A stretch of 64,000 nucleotides of DNA from Cohnella abietis (GCF_004295585.1 NZ_AP019400.1:6192501-6256500), one strand, 5' to 3'; shown: positions 9,328 through 18,894, numbered from the stretch's first letter. Translations and numbers: made by a program. Notes: a model not told the origin generated them from the sequence alone.

Positions 9328-9615
9328 CTAGTATTTACTTACTAGTCTACAGGAATTCGATGCTTCTTCCAAGAAGGAATGAGAGGGAATAGCTGAAATG
9401 TTCCGGAGGAGGTTGTGGTTATGATTGATTGGGCCTGTCAGACTAATCAACTCATATTCCATCTCAAGACCGTCAGTCGAACCAAATACCGGCCATAACA
9501 CCTCCTTCAACAGCTTAATCTCTGCAGTCAAATTTCGGTTCAGCATCTCCAGTCTTCGTGGGTCAGCGCTACGCTTCTGCTCATGAAAGTACGCTTTGAA
9601 TTGCTCCTCTAACAT
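9328..9615 (-). CDS. Small hypothetical protein upstream of pcrB
   Basis: 95 residues starting MLEEQFKAYFHEQKR. Of three in-frame ATGs (9630, 9621, 9615) the last is best placed, 7 nt after GGAGG. The N-terminal half is helical and charged and the rest has no recognisable motif. It lies 18 nt before pcrB on the same strand and after the galU terminator, so it is probably co-transcribed with pcrB-pcrA. Function unknown. Confidence 0.6.
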   Translation of the reverse strand: MLEEQFKAYFHEQKRSADPRRLEMLNRNLTAEIKLLKEVLWPVFGSTDGLEMEYELISLTGPINHNHNLLRNISAIPSHSFLEEASNSCRLVSKY

Positions 9616-9646
9616 TCCCATTCCTCCCATTTAGCATCATTAACAT

Positions 9647-9681
9647 AAAAAAGCCGCCAACTCCATATAGGAGGTAGCGGC
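9647..9681 (-). terminator. galU terminator
   Basis: Minus strand GCCGC-TACCTCC / GGAGTTG-GCGGC stem (9653-9681) followed by six T (9647-9652). It ends the ugd-like/galU transcript. Confidence 0.85.
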
Positions 9682-9720
9682 GTGTGCTTCACGCTTTGTA
9701 ATATTATCTTTGTTCCCAAC

Positions 9721-10605
9721 CTAATACTTCCCAAGCTTCTCTTCCAAGTAGGCGCGAACTTCGTCCTTCAAGTCTGGACGCTCCAACGCGAAGTCGATAA
9801 TGGTTTTGAGATAGCCGAGCTTCTCACCGGTATCGTAGCGGGTACCGTCAAATTTGTAGGCGTACACAGATTCATCCCGCATTAACCGGTAAATTGCGTC
9901 GGTTAATTGAATTTCTCCGCCCGCGCCGACATCCTGATTTTCTAATAGATTAAAGATAGCAGGTGTTAATATATAACGTCCGATAATAGCAATGTTAGAA
10001 GGAGCATGACCTGGGGAAGGCTTCTCCACAACGCCGCGCACCTTAAGAATACGATCGCCATCGCCGCCACCAGAAGGATCAGGATCCACGATTCCGTATC
10101 GGGACACCTCAGCATCAGGCACCTTTTTCACCGCTAGCACTGAGCCTTGTACCTGATCGTAGACATCCATCATTTGCTTTAAGCAAGGCACATCGTCGGA
10201 TTGGACGATATCATCCCCTAATAACACTGCAAATGGTTCATCGCCAATGAACTTGCGAGCGCACCATATCGCATGACCAAGCCCACGAGGCTCCTTCTGG
10301 CGAATGTAGTGGATATCGATCAGATCGGACGGCTTCTGAACCTCTGATAGCAAATCCAGCTTCCCCTTCGATAGCAAGCTTTGCTCCAGCTCATAGGAGC
10401 TGTCGAAGTGATCCTCAATTGCCCGTTTTCCTTTACCTGTTACGATAAGAATATCTTCAATTCCAGATGCTACGGCTTCTTCGACAATATATTGAATTCC
10501 AGGCTTATCTATGATGGGAAGCATTTCCTTAGGCATTGCTTTCGTAGCCGGAAGGAACCGAGTTCCCATTCCCGCAGCGGGAATGATGGCTTTACGAATT
10601 CTCAT
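9721..10605 (-). CDS. galU: UTP-glucose-1-phosphate uridylyltransferase
   Basis: 294 residues. Makes UDP-glucose from glucose-1-phosphate and UTP for wall, glycolipid and polysaccharide synthesis. The nucleotide-binding signature AAGMGTRFLPATKAMPKEML is at the N-terminus, with VEEAVASGI, the GLGHAIWCA motif and GVVEKP also present. The start at 10605 is chosen because AGAGAGG lies 9 nt upstream and the protein then begins with the standard MRIRKAIIPAAG; a longer frame to 10698 overlaps the upstream gene. It is 32 nt downstream of the dehydrogenase-like gene, so one operon. Its homologue in Bacillus is called gtaB. Confidence 0.95.
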   Translation of the reverse strand: MRIRKAIIPAAGMGTRFLPATKAMPKEMLPIIDKPGIQYIVEEAVASGIEDILIVTGKGKRAIEDHFDSSYELEQSLLSKGKLDLLSEVQKPSDLIDIHYIRQKEPRGLGHAIWCARKFIGDEPFAVLLGDDIVQSDDVPCLKQMMDVYDQVQGSVLAVKKVPDAEVSRYGIVDPDPSGGGDGDRILKVRGVVEKPSPGHAPSNIAIIGRYILTPAIFNLLENQDVGAGGEIQLTDAIYRLMRDESVYAYKFDGTRYDTGEKLGYLKTIIDFALERPDLKDEVRAYLEEKLGKY

Positions 10606-10637
10606 AACTGGCATCCTCTCTAGACTTTCGGTACGAG

Positions 10638-11984
10638 TTAGCCGGGATTCCGAATAGGCTCCTTCGGAACGACTGGCAATCGTCCGACACCAATGCATAC
10701 GACACCCTGTGCATTCAGCGCAGTGGAGTCCAGTGCATTTCTTCCATCCATAATTATAGGACGATTCATCCAGTTTTTAAAGTCTTCTGCCATGATCTGC
10801 CGAAACTCGCGCCACTCAGTCAATAAAATAGCCGCATCCGCCCCCTTCAAAGCTTCTTCAGCCGAATCACAGATTGTCACACCAGTCGGCATTAGCTTAC
10901 GTGCAGCTTGATTAGCTTCAGGGTCATATGCTGTTAAAGTAATACCTGGGTGCCGGCGATTTAATTCGGCTATAACCCGCAAGGAAGGAGCTTCCCGCAA
11001 ATCATCAGTCCCAGGTTTAAACGCTAGCCCCAATAATGCCACCTTACGCCGCGCAGGATCAGAAAGCGCCGCTTCTAGCTTGCGCACCATCCGGAGTGGT
11101 AGCATCGCATTCGTACGGACTGCAGCTTCCACTAATGTTTGAGGCGCGCCTGCTTCATCCCCCATCTTTACAAGTGTCCTTGCATCTTTGGGCAGGTTGG
11201 AACCACCAAATCCAAGGCCAGCACTAATAAAGTGGGGACCGATCCGCGGATCTAAGCCCATAGAATGAGCAACGGCAGGATAGTCAGCGCCTGTTTGTTC
11301 TGCTAAGGCAGCCATATCATTGGCAAAGGATATTTTAACAGCGAGGAAAGCGTTGGCAGCAAGCTTAGCTAACTCTGCACTTCGGGGATCTGTCGACATA
11401 ATGGGACCGGGGAGCCTCTGATGAAGCTCTGTCAATCGTTCGGCAACATGAGTCGATGAGCTTCCAATGACTATACGGGAAGGCTCGAAAAAATCCCGAA
11501 CAGAGCTGCCCTCCCGCAAAAATTGCGGTATCGAGACAACCTCAACTTGGCAATGTGCGGGTAGACGACCTCTTAATCTATTTTCTGCCCGTTCTGTCGT
11601 GCCGACAGGCACAGTGCTTCTAATCGCGATCATTTTTCTTCTATCATCAGTTGGTGACCATGCCTCCAGTTGATCAATGATCGCCCAAAGAGCGGCTAGT
11701 GACATTTCACCGTCCTCCCCCGTTGGGGTTTCTACTGCGAGAAAGACCAGTTCTGCTTCATTTAGCACTATGCTAGGATCATGACCGAAGCTTAGCCTTC
11801 CGGCAGCAGTATTACGTAACACTAGCGCTTCAAGTCCCGGCTCATAATTAGGAATAATTCCTCGCGCAAGCTGCGCAATCTTCCGTGTATCATTGTCGAC
11901 GCAATGAACCGTATGCCCTAAATCAGCAAACCCTGCGCCCGTTGTAAGACCAACAATCCCAGCACCGATAACGGCCATTTTCAT
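10638..11984 (-). CDS. UDP-glucose 6-dehydrogenase homologue lacking catalytic Cys and Glu
   Basis: 448 residues, full length for the UGDH/GMD family. The N-terminal Rossmann motif (VIGAGIVGLTTG), central domain and C-terminal GLAFKPGTDDLREAP segment are all conserved. The invariant GFGGSCFPKD loop reads GFGGSNLPKD, codon AAC for the catalytic Cys (about residue 258). The NPEFLREG segment reads IPQFLREG, codon CAA for the Glu that hydrolyses the thioester. The family Lys/Asn (AKLAANAF) and the Asp of PKD remain. Both losses hit the second oxidation step, so it may stop at an aldehyde, have another substrate, or be inactive; its intact frame and operon with galU argue against simple decay. Confidence 0.85.
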   Translation of the reverse strand: MKMAVIGAGIVGLTTGAGFADLGHTVHCVDNDTRKIAQLARGIIPNYEPGLEALVLRNTAAGRLSFGHDPSIVLNEAELVFLAVETPTGEDGEMSLAALWAIIDQLEAWSPTDDRRKMIAIRSTVPVGTTERAENRLRGRLPAHCQVEVVSIPQFLREGSSVRDFFEPSRIVIGSSSTHVAERLTELHQRLPGPIMSTDPRSAELAKLAANAFLAVKISFANDMAALAEQTGADYPAVAHSMGLDPRIGPHFISAGLGFGGSNLPKDARTLVKMGDEAGAPQTLVEAAVRTNAMLPLRMVRKLEAALSDPARRKVALLGLAFKPGTDDLREAPSLRVIAELNRRHPGITLTAYDPEANQAARKLMPTGVTICDSAEEALKGADAAILLTEWREFRQIMAEDFKNWMNRPIIMDGRNALDSTALNAQGVVCIGVGRLPVVPKEPIRNPG

Positions 11985-12122
11985 GGTCTGCGCCCTCCTC
12001 TATATTAAATGTTTCTAGTTGTGAATTTGCTTTGCTCTGATTGTAGCATCAGTTTGAAAACAAACCTCCATGTTTGTGTTAATGGAACGTAAATTATGGA
12101 GTTAGATATCACTTCTGGTCGT

Positions 12123-12162
12123 AAAAAAAGATACCCTCCTGGAATATGACCAGAAAGGTATC
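12123..12162 (-). terminator. Terminator after the U32 gene
   Basis: Minus strand GATACC-TTTCTGG / CCAGGAGG-GTATC stem (12130-12162) followed by seven T (12123-12129), about 40 bp past the stop. Confidence 0.85.
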
Positions 12163-12199
12163 CTTCAGCTACATTTTCGCTATGTCATTAATCATTTAC

Positions 12200-14722
12200 T
12201 CACCTAACCAATTGCCCGCGGGTAACTCCAAGCTGGTTAGTCGCCTTCAGCTTCCTCCAAACCTCAGGTCCGCCAATCCGTCCATCAATAGCGGCACGAT
12301 AAAGGGATAGCACCTCGAGCACCTTATCGCCAGTTTCTTCAAGAAACTCGACACGGTAAGAGCGTACACCAAGCTCCATGAACAGACTCAAGTATTCGGC
12401 ACCCGATTGCTCTATTGCATTGTATACCGTATTCCGGCAGCCTTCATCAACGCGTACAGGGTGAGACATGCCGATACGATCCTGCAGCGATGCCCGCTTC
12501 TCTTCACATGGCCGTCCGCAATTAGTGAAATCCGTCCCTTCACTCATGAAGGTGCAGTATACACAATGCTCAGTATGGAACATCGGCATATGCTGATGAA
12601 TAACCATCTCCAGCCGTGAGGTATCGGAGCGACGAAGCATATCAACCATCTGTTGAATATTCAAATCGTAGGAAGGAGTCACCCAGTCGCAGCCCGCTTC
12701 GCGGAAAAGGTTGACGGTTTTATGGTTCGCTACGTTTAATGAAAAATCTCCTATGAGGAGAGGATGATCCGCTTCAGGCTTCTCCATCCGTTCCTTCAAA
12801 TAGTAGTAAAGCGCACCTGTATTGCGAACAAGCACAGCATCAGGCTTCAAATTCAGGATGTTACGGTGGTACCCATTCTCGCCAGGCATATGAATGCGCG
12901 GAGTAACGAGTGCAATTCTCTTGCCCGCTTCACGGCAAACAGCAATGGCTTCTGGGAACTGCTTAATAAATTCAAAATCCGCGTAAATAAGCGATACATC
13001 TGTCTTAACGACAGCTTTAACCTGCTCAAGCGTACGGCAAAGCGCAGTCAATTCAACCTCGCTAGGCTGCACCGAGACGTCACGATCGGTCATATAAGAA
13101 TCTGCCAGCTCATCTACGCTATTTTTAATATACTTAGGCGGTTGCTCCCTAAGTTGCTCTAGCTGTTCAGCAGCTTCCCGGCGCATCCGGTTCAATTCGC
13201 GCATCGGTACGATTACTTCGCCTTTAAGCGCAACCTCTAACTGATCCAAGTAATACAGCGTTCCACCAAGTCGTCCAAGCTGTTCCTGTAGAACCTCTTG
13301 CCCAAGCGGACGCTTCTCAGCACGCTCTAACGGAATTTCTGATTCGATGGCTACGGTCGTACCCTTGCCGATATCCGTCCAGATAGTTCTCATAGGAGCG
13401 CCTTCTTGTCCGAACACGGATACCGCTAGTGGAAATGTCCGGTATGGCTTCTCTGTCTCAAAGCTGCTACGAAGACGCCTGTCCAATGCAGGATCGCTTG
13501 TTTTCCATATCCGATCACCTTCATGCACTCGGTTTAAGTCCACGTCATTGCGGCCAGGTACGATTTCAATCAAGTCACCCTCAGGAGCCTCGCCTTCCAG
13601 CTTTAGGCCGGAGCTACGCACATCATATACACGTCCGCCTTCTTCTTTCTTCGTCGGATCTCCAGCATCGAAGACGATCCCATCGCCCCGCTTAAGAGGA
13701 GCTTCAAGCCTACAAATAACGGCATCTCGAAGAATCTTCTCCACTTTGCCTAGATACACGCCGCGGCTCTTAGGGAAAGTACCCTCTACGAGCTGCTTGT
13801 TGTTCGTGCCATCTAAGAAGCCATGTGTAAAGCCCCGTGAGAAGCTTTGCTGTAGCTCGCGAACCTCTTCCTTGGAAGGCCCAGTTTCATCCCCGCCGAA
13901 ATATTTATCAATCTCCATGCCATACTTGCTCACAACATTCGCAACATACTCTGGGCTCTTTAAGCGGCCTTCTATCTTAAAGGAAGTTACTCCCGCATTG
14001 ATTAATTCAGGCACGATATCAATAGCAGCTAAATCCTTCGGTGAAAGCAGGTAGGCGATATCGCCCATAGGCTGTTGTACGCCATCCACCATCAAATCAT
14101 ATGGCAAACGGCAAGCTTGCGCGCATTCACCACGATTAGCCGAACGGCCTCCCCATACTTCAGAGGTCAAGCACTGCCCAGAGTAGGAAACGCAAAGCGC
14201 ACCATGCACGAATACTTCCATTGGAAGCTTTGCTTGATCTCCGATTTTCTGAATCTGCTTAAGATTATTTTCCCGTCCGAGAACTACCCTCTCTAATGCA
14301 AACGGCTTTGTAAATTCAACGGCTTCCGGAGAAGTAATCGTCATCTGCGTTGAACCGTGGATCGGGAAGTCAGGTGAAATCTCCCGAATCATCTTCACAA
14401 GTCCCAAATCCTGAACGATCACCGCATCTACACCAGCATCAATACATGCCTCTATGAGCTTACGAGCTTCTGCCAGCTCATCTTCAAAAACAAGAATATT
14501 AAAGGTTAGAAAACCTTTAACTCCATACTTATGCAGAAACGCCATAATTTCAGAGAGCTCATTCGTCTGAAAATTATGTGCACGAGCGCGAGCATTAAAC
14601 TTCTCTACCCCGAAGAAAACCGCGTTCGCTCCATTCGCTACAGCAGCCCGCATACATTCCCAATCACCTGCAGGTGCTAACAACTCAATATCTTCACGCC
14701 GCATAACGGCCTTTTCTTTCAT
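12200..14722 (-). CDS. U32 peptidase-family protein (RlhA/YdcP-like)
   Basis: 840 residues with the N-terminal U32 TIM-barrel (LLAPAGDWECMRAAVANGANAVFFG, then the family signature EVFVHGALCVSYSGQC with its Cys, and GECAQACRLPY), a DUF3656-like middle region and a second U32-like C-terminal barrel (about 560-800, HQHMPMFHTEHC...C...C). E. coli RlhA of this family hydroxylates 23S rRNA; the long form is common in Firmicutes and its substrate is not settled. Start: SD GGAGG is 10 nt from the ATG at 14722 but 4 nt from the ATG at 14728; I prefer 14722. Monocistronic with its own terminator. Confidence 0.85.
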   Translation of the reverse strand: MKEKAVMRREDIELLAPAGDWECMRAAVANGANAVFFGVEKFNARARAHNFQTNELSEIMAFLHKYGVKGFLTFNILVFEDELAEARKLIEACIDAGVDAVIVQDLGLVKMIREISPDFPIHGSTQMTITSPEAVEFTKPFALERVVLGRENNLKQIQKIGDQAKLPMEVFVHGALCVSYSGQCLTSEVWGGRSANRGECAQACRLPYDLMVDGVQQPMGDIAYLLSPKDLAAIDIVPELINAGVTSFKIEGRLKSPEYVANVVSKYGMEIDKYFGGDETGPSKEEVRELQQSFSRGFTHGFLDGTNNKQLVEGTFPKSRGVYLGKVEKILRDAVICRLEAPLKRGDGIVFDAGDPTKKEEGGRVYDVRSSGLKLEGEAPEGDLIEIVPGRNDVDLNRVHEGDRIWKTSDPALDRRLRSSFETEKPYRTFPLAVSVFGQEGAPMRTIWTDIGKGTTVAIESEIPLERAEKRPLGQEVLQEQLGRLGGTLYYLDQLEVALKGEVIVPMRELNRMRREAAEQLEQLREQPPKYIKNSVDELADSYMTDRDVSVQPSEVELTALCRTLEQVKAVVKTDVSLIYADFEFIKQFPEAIAVCREAGKRIALVTPRIHMPGENGYHRNILNLKPDAVLVRNTGALYYYLKERMEKPEADHPLLIGDFSLNVANHKTVNLFREAGCDWVTPSYDLNIQQMVDMLRRSDTSRLEMVIHQHMPMFHTEHCVYCTFMSEGTDFTNCGRPCEEKRASLQDRIGMSHPVRVDEGCRNTVYNAIEQSGAEYLSLFMELGVRSYRVEFLEETGDKVLEVLSLYRAAIDGRIGGPEVWRKLKATNQLGVTRGQLVR

Positions 14723-14871
14723 CTTCATATTCCCTCCAAGCCGTGTCCTACACGGCATTCGCTGTTCTCATTATTACGTTTACAGCAAGAGAGGTCAACT
14801 ATTTTTGTCCGACAGGCCATTGATACAAGCATAAACAACTTTCACTCGTCCCTCTTGTAGTAAAATAAACA

Positions 14872-14913
14872 GAGGCTATCCCTTAGATCTTTTCAGATCG
14901 TTTAGGAAGCCTC
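14872..14913 (-). terminator. Hairpin terminator
   Basis: Imperfect stem GAGGCTTCCTAAACGATCT / AGATCTAAGGGATAGCCTC on the minus strand, 27 bp past the stop of the stalk-domain protein. Confidence 0.7.
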
Positions 14914-14939
14914 CGTTAATTAATAGCTGTAAATATATA

Positions 14940-16850
14940 TTATTTAGTTAATTGAAATGAATTCAGGGCCTCATCTAGCCTCTTCAGGTTTGATTCGGTT
15001 GCGTAAGTGATATTCATCGTTCCTTGAACAGCATACAAATTCCCATTACTTTCAAAGATGTAAACCGTTAGCTTAAGACCATATTGTGCTAAATTATTAG
15101 TTGAGAATTCATATTTAACAGCATTTACACCAGCAAAGGTTACATTTGTTTTAGAGTCCATATTAAATATGCCACTATTCTGATTAGCTTTCTCAAAATA
15201 ATCTTGATATTCTTTCAATCCACTACCCTGATTGACCGCAATGGCTAGATCTGTGGCTAAATGACTGAAGTTAACACTATTTTTATCCATATCTATTGTT
15301 CCGCTAATCCAGTACTTCGGCACTGTAACACTATAATTAAACTTTTTACTCTTCTTAGTTGTAGTTGATGTGAGATCTAAGGAATCCATAGGATCCGGTA
15401 CTTCACCGAATGATTTCTCCACTTTGGCAAAATCAATTTTCATTCCATTTAATACCTCATTAATTACATCCTCTACTCCATCCCTGCTTCCTTCTTTATA
15501 GGTGAAGTTTACAGCGTATTTATACTGTCCCTTTATTGCATAAATCTGATACTCATTTAGCCACTGCTTTGTATTATCCGAATAGGAAAGCTTAACTACT
15601 GTTGCAGGGATACCATTCCATGTAACAGAGCTTATCTCAGGCTCTTTGCGATAAGCCTCTGCTTTTAACTCTTTGAAAAACTGCGTATAACTTCCTACCC
15701 ATTTACTCAGATTATCATCCGAATTAAGAGAATAAACATCTAGAGATAGACTCGAATCATCCGGACCATAATAATAGGGATTGGCACTTCGTGAATCCTC
15801 ACTCCATTGCTTAGACAATTGAAGCTTGAGCCCATAATCGCTATTCTCAAAGGAAATTTTACCGTCTTTAATTCGCGCTAAATCTTTAAGTGACTTGTTG
15901 GCAGCATTGTATACTGGCTGGAAGCTGTCTAGCAATGCCGCATTAGCATCTAACTCGGACGCTTTGCTAGCTTTTTTACCGAAGATCAGAGTGTAAAAGT
16001 AACCATTTGCCTGAATTCCCCGGTATTCGTAGTAAAAACCGCCTTGATCCTTCGTTACTATTCTTTCGAATTTGCCTGTTGGTCTAGTAATGGTCTTTAC
16101 GTCCACTACGGTTTCATCCTCAATATTTTCCTTTATCCAATCCCGTTTTTCATTCGAATCAAGAGCTTCCTCAGCTTCTTCAATGGATATGGCTAAATAA
16201 TAATTGCCCTTAACATCGCTAAAGGATAAAAAATTACCATTAGACCACTGCTTCTGTTGAACGAGCCCTGTCGGATAATTCATTGACCAAGTATAATAGC
16301 TATCACCAATCTTGGACTTGCCAGAATCGGTATCAATACCCGGTCCTTTGCTACCAGAGCCTGCTGAGGTTATCGTCGCTTTAAGGACGATTTCTTTAGT
16401 TGCAGCATCATTAGATTGGGTTGCACCGAAGGTTTTGGCGATAATTGCAAGTGGAACCATAGTTACACCTGACTTATTAACAGGAGCCTCTGACAAGGTT
16501 ACTTTCTTGCCATCAATTGTAGCGGCCTTACTGCCAATGGTCATAACAATAACATGCTTAAGGTAAGTTAACGTAATGATCTTGTTGTCTTTTAATTGTA
16601 CTTTTGCTGCGAAGCTTTTGGCATTCGTGAATACACTTAGAGGCACCATAACCTCATTAGAGGATTTATATGGAGGTTGGATTTTGGTCGCTTCCCCATT
16701 GATTTTCATTTGGTTACTTGCGAGCTTCAAACGAATTTCTAGCTTAGTGCTGCTATCCGCTGCATAAACTGGAAGCGCGGCAGTTAGGACGAACATGACG
16801 AGGGCCAGCATCATTACAAGCCGGCTTTTGGAACGATTAATGAATAACAT
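14940..16850 (-). CDS. Secreted copper-amine-oxidase-stalk-domain protein
   Basis: 636 residues. Signal peptide (hydrophobic about residues 12-30, cleavage after PVYAA), then a copper amine oxidase N-terminal (stalk) domain at about 40-160, recognisable from EVMVPLSVFTNAKSF and VTMVPLAIIAKTFGA repeats. This domain is a structural envelope module, not an oxidase. The rest (about 180-636) holds three similar beta-rich segments with PTGLVQ/YSVTVPKYW-type starts, perhaps PsbP-like repeats; function unknown. It lies 40 nt downstream of the S1C protease gene on the same strand, so the two are probably co-expressed and act outside the membrane. Confidence 0.8.
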   Translation of the reverse strand: MLFINRSKSRLVMMLALVMFVLTAALPVYAADSSTKLEIRLKLASNQMKINGEATKIQPPYKSSNEVMVPLSVFTNAKSFAAKVQLKDNKIITLTYLKHVIVMTIGSKAATIDGKKVTLSEAPVNKSGVTMVPLAIIAKTFGATQSNDAATKEIVLKATITSAGSGSKGPGIDTDSGKSKIGDSYYTWSMNYPTGLVQQKQWSNGNFLSFSDVKGNYYLAISIEEAEEALDSNEKRDWIKENIEDETVVDVKTITRPTGKFERIVTKDQGGFYYEYRGIQANGYFYTLIFGKKASKASELDANAALLDSFQPVYNAANKSLKDLARIKDGKISFENSDYGLKLQLSKQWSEDSRSANPYYYGPDDSSLSLDVYSLNSDDNLSKWVGSYTQFFKELKAEAYRKEPEISSVTWNGIPATVVKLSYSDNTKQWLNEYQIYAIKGQYKYAVNFTYKEGSRDGVEDVINEVLNGMKIDFAKVEKSFGEVPDPMDSLDLTSTTTKKSKKFNYSVTVPKYWISGTIDMDKNSVNFSHLATDLAIAVNQGSGLKEYQDYFEKANQNSGIFNMDSKTNVTFAGVNAVKYEFSTNNLAQYGLKLTVYIFESNGNLYAVQGTMNITYATESNLKRLDEALNSFQLTK

Positions 16851-16890
16851 GAATTAGTATACCCCTCTCAACAGCTAAAAAATGACTTTC

Positions 16891-18018
16891 TTAATGAGCA
16901 AGACTTTCTGACAATTTTATTTTCCGATTAACCAAATCTCCATTAGACAACAGAGTTACACTAACCGTCTGGCCTGGTAAATACCCCTTCAACAGCTCAT
17001 TAAGCTCCACTGAGGTGGATACCTGCTTGCCATTGACAGAATATAATTGGTCGCCCACCTTAACCCCTGCTGTGTCCGCGTTATCTGAGGAAATTGCGAT
17101 TACCGTCATTGGCTCTTCAGTAGGTAGACCCACGATTGCTGACCAGCTCTCCTCTAGATCCAGACCAAGGGAAGGACGCTTTACTTTGCCATATTTATTG
17201 AAATGATCTAATACGTATTGTACGGTGTCAGAAGGTATGGCAAATCCCATGCTATCAATATCAACATCTACGAATTTCATAGAGTTGATGCCAACAACCT
17301 CCCCTTGGAGATTGACCAGCGGACCACCACTGTTACCTGGATTAATCGCTGCATCTGTTTGCAACAAATTGTAATCAGAGGATACGGAACGATTCATTCC
17401 GCTGATGACTCCTACCGTTGCAGTATTACGTAAAGAAAAGGAAACCGGCGTACCTATAGCAATGACCGTCTCCCCTACTTGCACTTTCAGAGGAGATGGA
17501 GCGAATGTCGCTTTCTTTAGCCCTGTTGCATTAATCTTCACTAAAGCCAGATCGCTAGTCACATCGATTTGCTTGCGGGTGCCCGAATATTCCTTGCCAT
17601 CCGCTGTTACAACAACGATTCGGTCCATGCCTTTAACAACGTGAGCATTCGTAACAATCCAGCCGTCACTCTTTACAATTACTCCTGTACCATGAGCGAG
17701 CGAGAACCGATTGCTGGAGCGCTCGTCCGCTGGTTTGCCTATAATAGCAACAACGGATGGAGATACTTTCTTAATAACATCCGGAATAATTGATTTGATA
17801 GAGTAGTCATATTTTTTAGTGGCTGTATTATAGGAGCCCGTGCCTCCTATTTGCTTCATCAGGGTGGAAGCTTTGACATAAACCTCACCGTTAATGACTT
17901 TTGCATCAAGCTCTAATTTGTTATCGTTAGCCGCCACTGCTCCAGTCGCCCCAATTACTGCCACTAATACCGTTATAACAATAGCTAAAACGATTTGGCG
18001 ACGTTTGTTCCTGATCAA
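16891..18018 (-). CDS. Membrane-anchored S1C (HtrA/DegP-like) serine protease
   Basis: 375 residues from a TTG start at 18018. This start is chosen because AGGAGAG lies 6 nt before it, whereas the longer frame from 18036 would place that SD inside the gene. One N-terminal membrane/signal segment (about 9-30), a short stalk-like segment, then a trypsin-fold domain with the triad His (TNAHVV), Asp (SDLALVK) and Ser (NPGNSGGP), and a C-terminal PDZ domain (about 290-370). Probable envelope quality-control protease. The transcript continues into the stalk-domain protein. Confidence 0.92.
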   Translation of the reverse strand: MIRNKRRQIVLAIVITVLVAVIGATGAVAANDNKLELDAKVINGEVYVKASTLMKQIGGTGSYNTATKKYDYSIKSIIPDVIKKVSPSVVAIIGKPADERSSNRFSLAHGTGVIVKSDGWIVTNAHVVKGMDRIVVVTADGKEYSGTRKQIDVTSDLALVKINATGLKKATFAPSPLKVQVGETVIAIGTPVSFSLRNTATVGVISGMNRSVSSDYNLLQTDAAINPGNSGGPLVNLQGEVVGINSMKFVDVDIDSMGFAIPSDTVQYVLDHFNKYGKVKRPSLGLDLEESWSAIVGLPTEEPMTVIAISSDNADTAGVKVGDQLYSVNGKQVSTSVELNELLKGYLPGQTVSVTLLSNGDLVNRKIKLSESLAH

Positions 18019-18167
18019 AGTTATCTCTCCTAACATTTTCTAGTAAACAGCATAACTCTATCACAATTACTGCCTCGTGAACATGAAAATGTTTGGGGAT
18101 TTTTTCCTTTTATTATTTAGGAATAGATATGCGCTAAAATTATACTTGTGACATGCAAAATGGCATG

Positions 18168-18208
18168 CAAAAAAATGGACTCGGAAGACAACGCTCCCAA
18201 GTCCATTT
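18168..18208 (-). terminator. Terminator
   Basis: AAATGGACTCGG / CCCAAGTCCATTT stem with seven T on the minus strand, 25 bp after the small membrane protein gene. Confidence 0.85.
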
Positions 18209-18232
18209 ATGTACCCCTATTTGCTCAACCAT

Positions 18233-18439
18233 TTACCAGCCGCTAATCATTTTCACATCTGCTGCAATAAACACAACTAACGCTACAGCTGTAAAACCGA
18301 TTGCAAACATGTTTTTACGAGGCCGCGTCAACAAAAGACGTACTAGCCCTACGGCGATAAGAACCGTAATTATGATCATGAAGATATCGAAGTGCTCATA
18401 AGCACTTGCTGATTCAGCTGCATTTTCCACTAGAAACAT
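18233..18439 (-). CDS. Small two-helix membrane protein (DUF2759-like)
   Basis: 68 residues starting MFLVENAAES. AGGAGG is 8 nt before this ATG, so the longer frame to 18475 is rejected. Two membrane helices (about 16-32 and 43-62) flank a basic loop RPRKN. The NMFAIGFTAVALVVF segment resembles the second helix of DUF2759 proteins (YqgW type) of Bacilli, but this is a resemblance only. Function unknown. Confidence 0.7.
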   Translation of the reverse strand: MFLVENAAESASAYEHFDIFMIIITVLIAVGLVRLLLTRPRKNMFAIGFTAVALVVFIAADVKMISGW

Positions 18440-18744
18440 AAGGGAGACCTCCTTTATCTGACCTAATAAACCCATCTTTATCTATGTTAGCTTCTGGACG
18501 CCTGGCTTGCAAGTCCGAAGTTAATGCCGTAACAACTTTGTCACACATGCCAAAGAAATTACCCTGCTAATAGGGGTTATTAGAAGCTGCTTACTTGACA
18601 GAGCTTCAATAATAAAGTGTCCATCTCCTGCATTCTCTATAACAGTACAGCAACTGAGCCCGATTTTCTATGCAGAGCAGGTGTTAAATCACAAATAATT
18701 TCCCATACTACGCTAGAATGCTAAACCATAGGGAGGCGCTTACC
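18440..18744. other. Divergent intergenic region
   Basis: About 300 bp between divergent small genes. There are possible -35 words (TTGACA near 18596) but no well-spaced -10; no RNA or repeat recognised. Confidence 0.4.
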
Positions 18745-18894
18745 ATGCATGAAGATGCTTACTCGCTTGCTATTTTAAACCCTGATGATCTAGAAGAAAT
18801 TAAGGAATTGGAGCAACGTTTCTCGGATAGAATTGGACATCCCATCAGTCTGATTGCCTATCAAGCGAATACTGAGAACGACAAATCTGACTAA
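18745..18894 (+). CDS. 49-residue acidic protein, function unknown
   Basis: A short frame, MHEDAYSLAILNPDDLEEIKE onward to QANTENDKSD, with GGGAGG 8 nt before the ATG (18731-18736). Composition is helical and acidic in the first half, with an ISLIAYQ strand at the end. The good RBS and coding-like composition support a real gene; no family recognised. It lies 73 nt upstream of the next plus-strand gene. Confidence 0.6.
   Translation: MHEDAYSLAILNPDDLEEIKELEQRFSDRIGHPISLIAYQANTENDKSD

Noticed and set aside
9721..10698. Longer GalU frame beginning inside the dehydrogenase gene
   Set aside because: The good SD and conserved N-terminus point to 10605.
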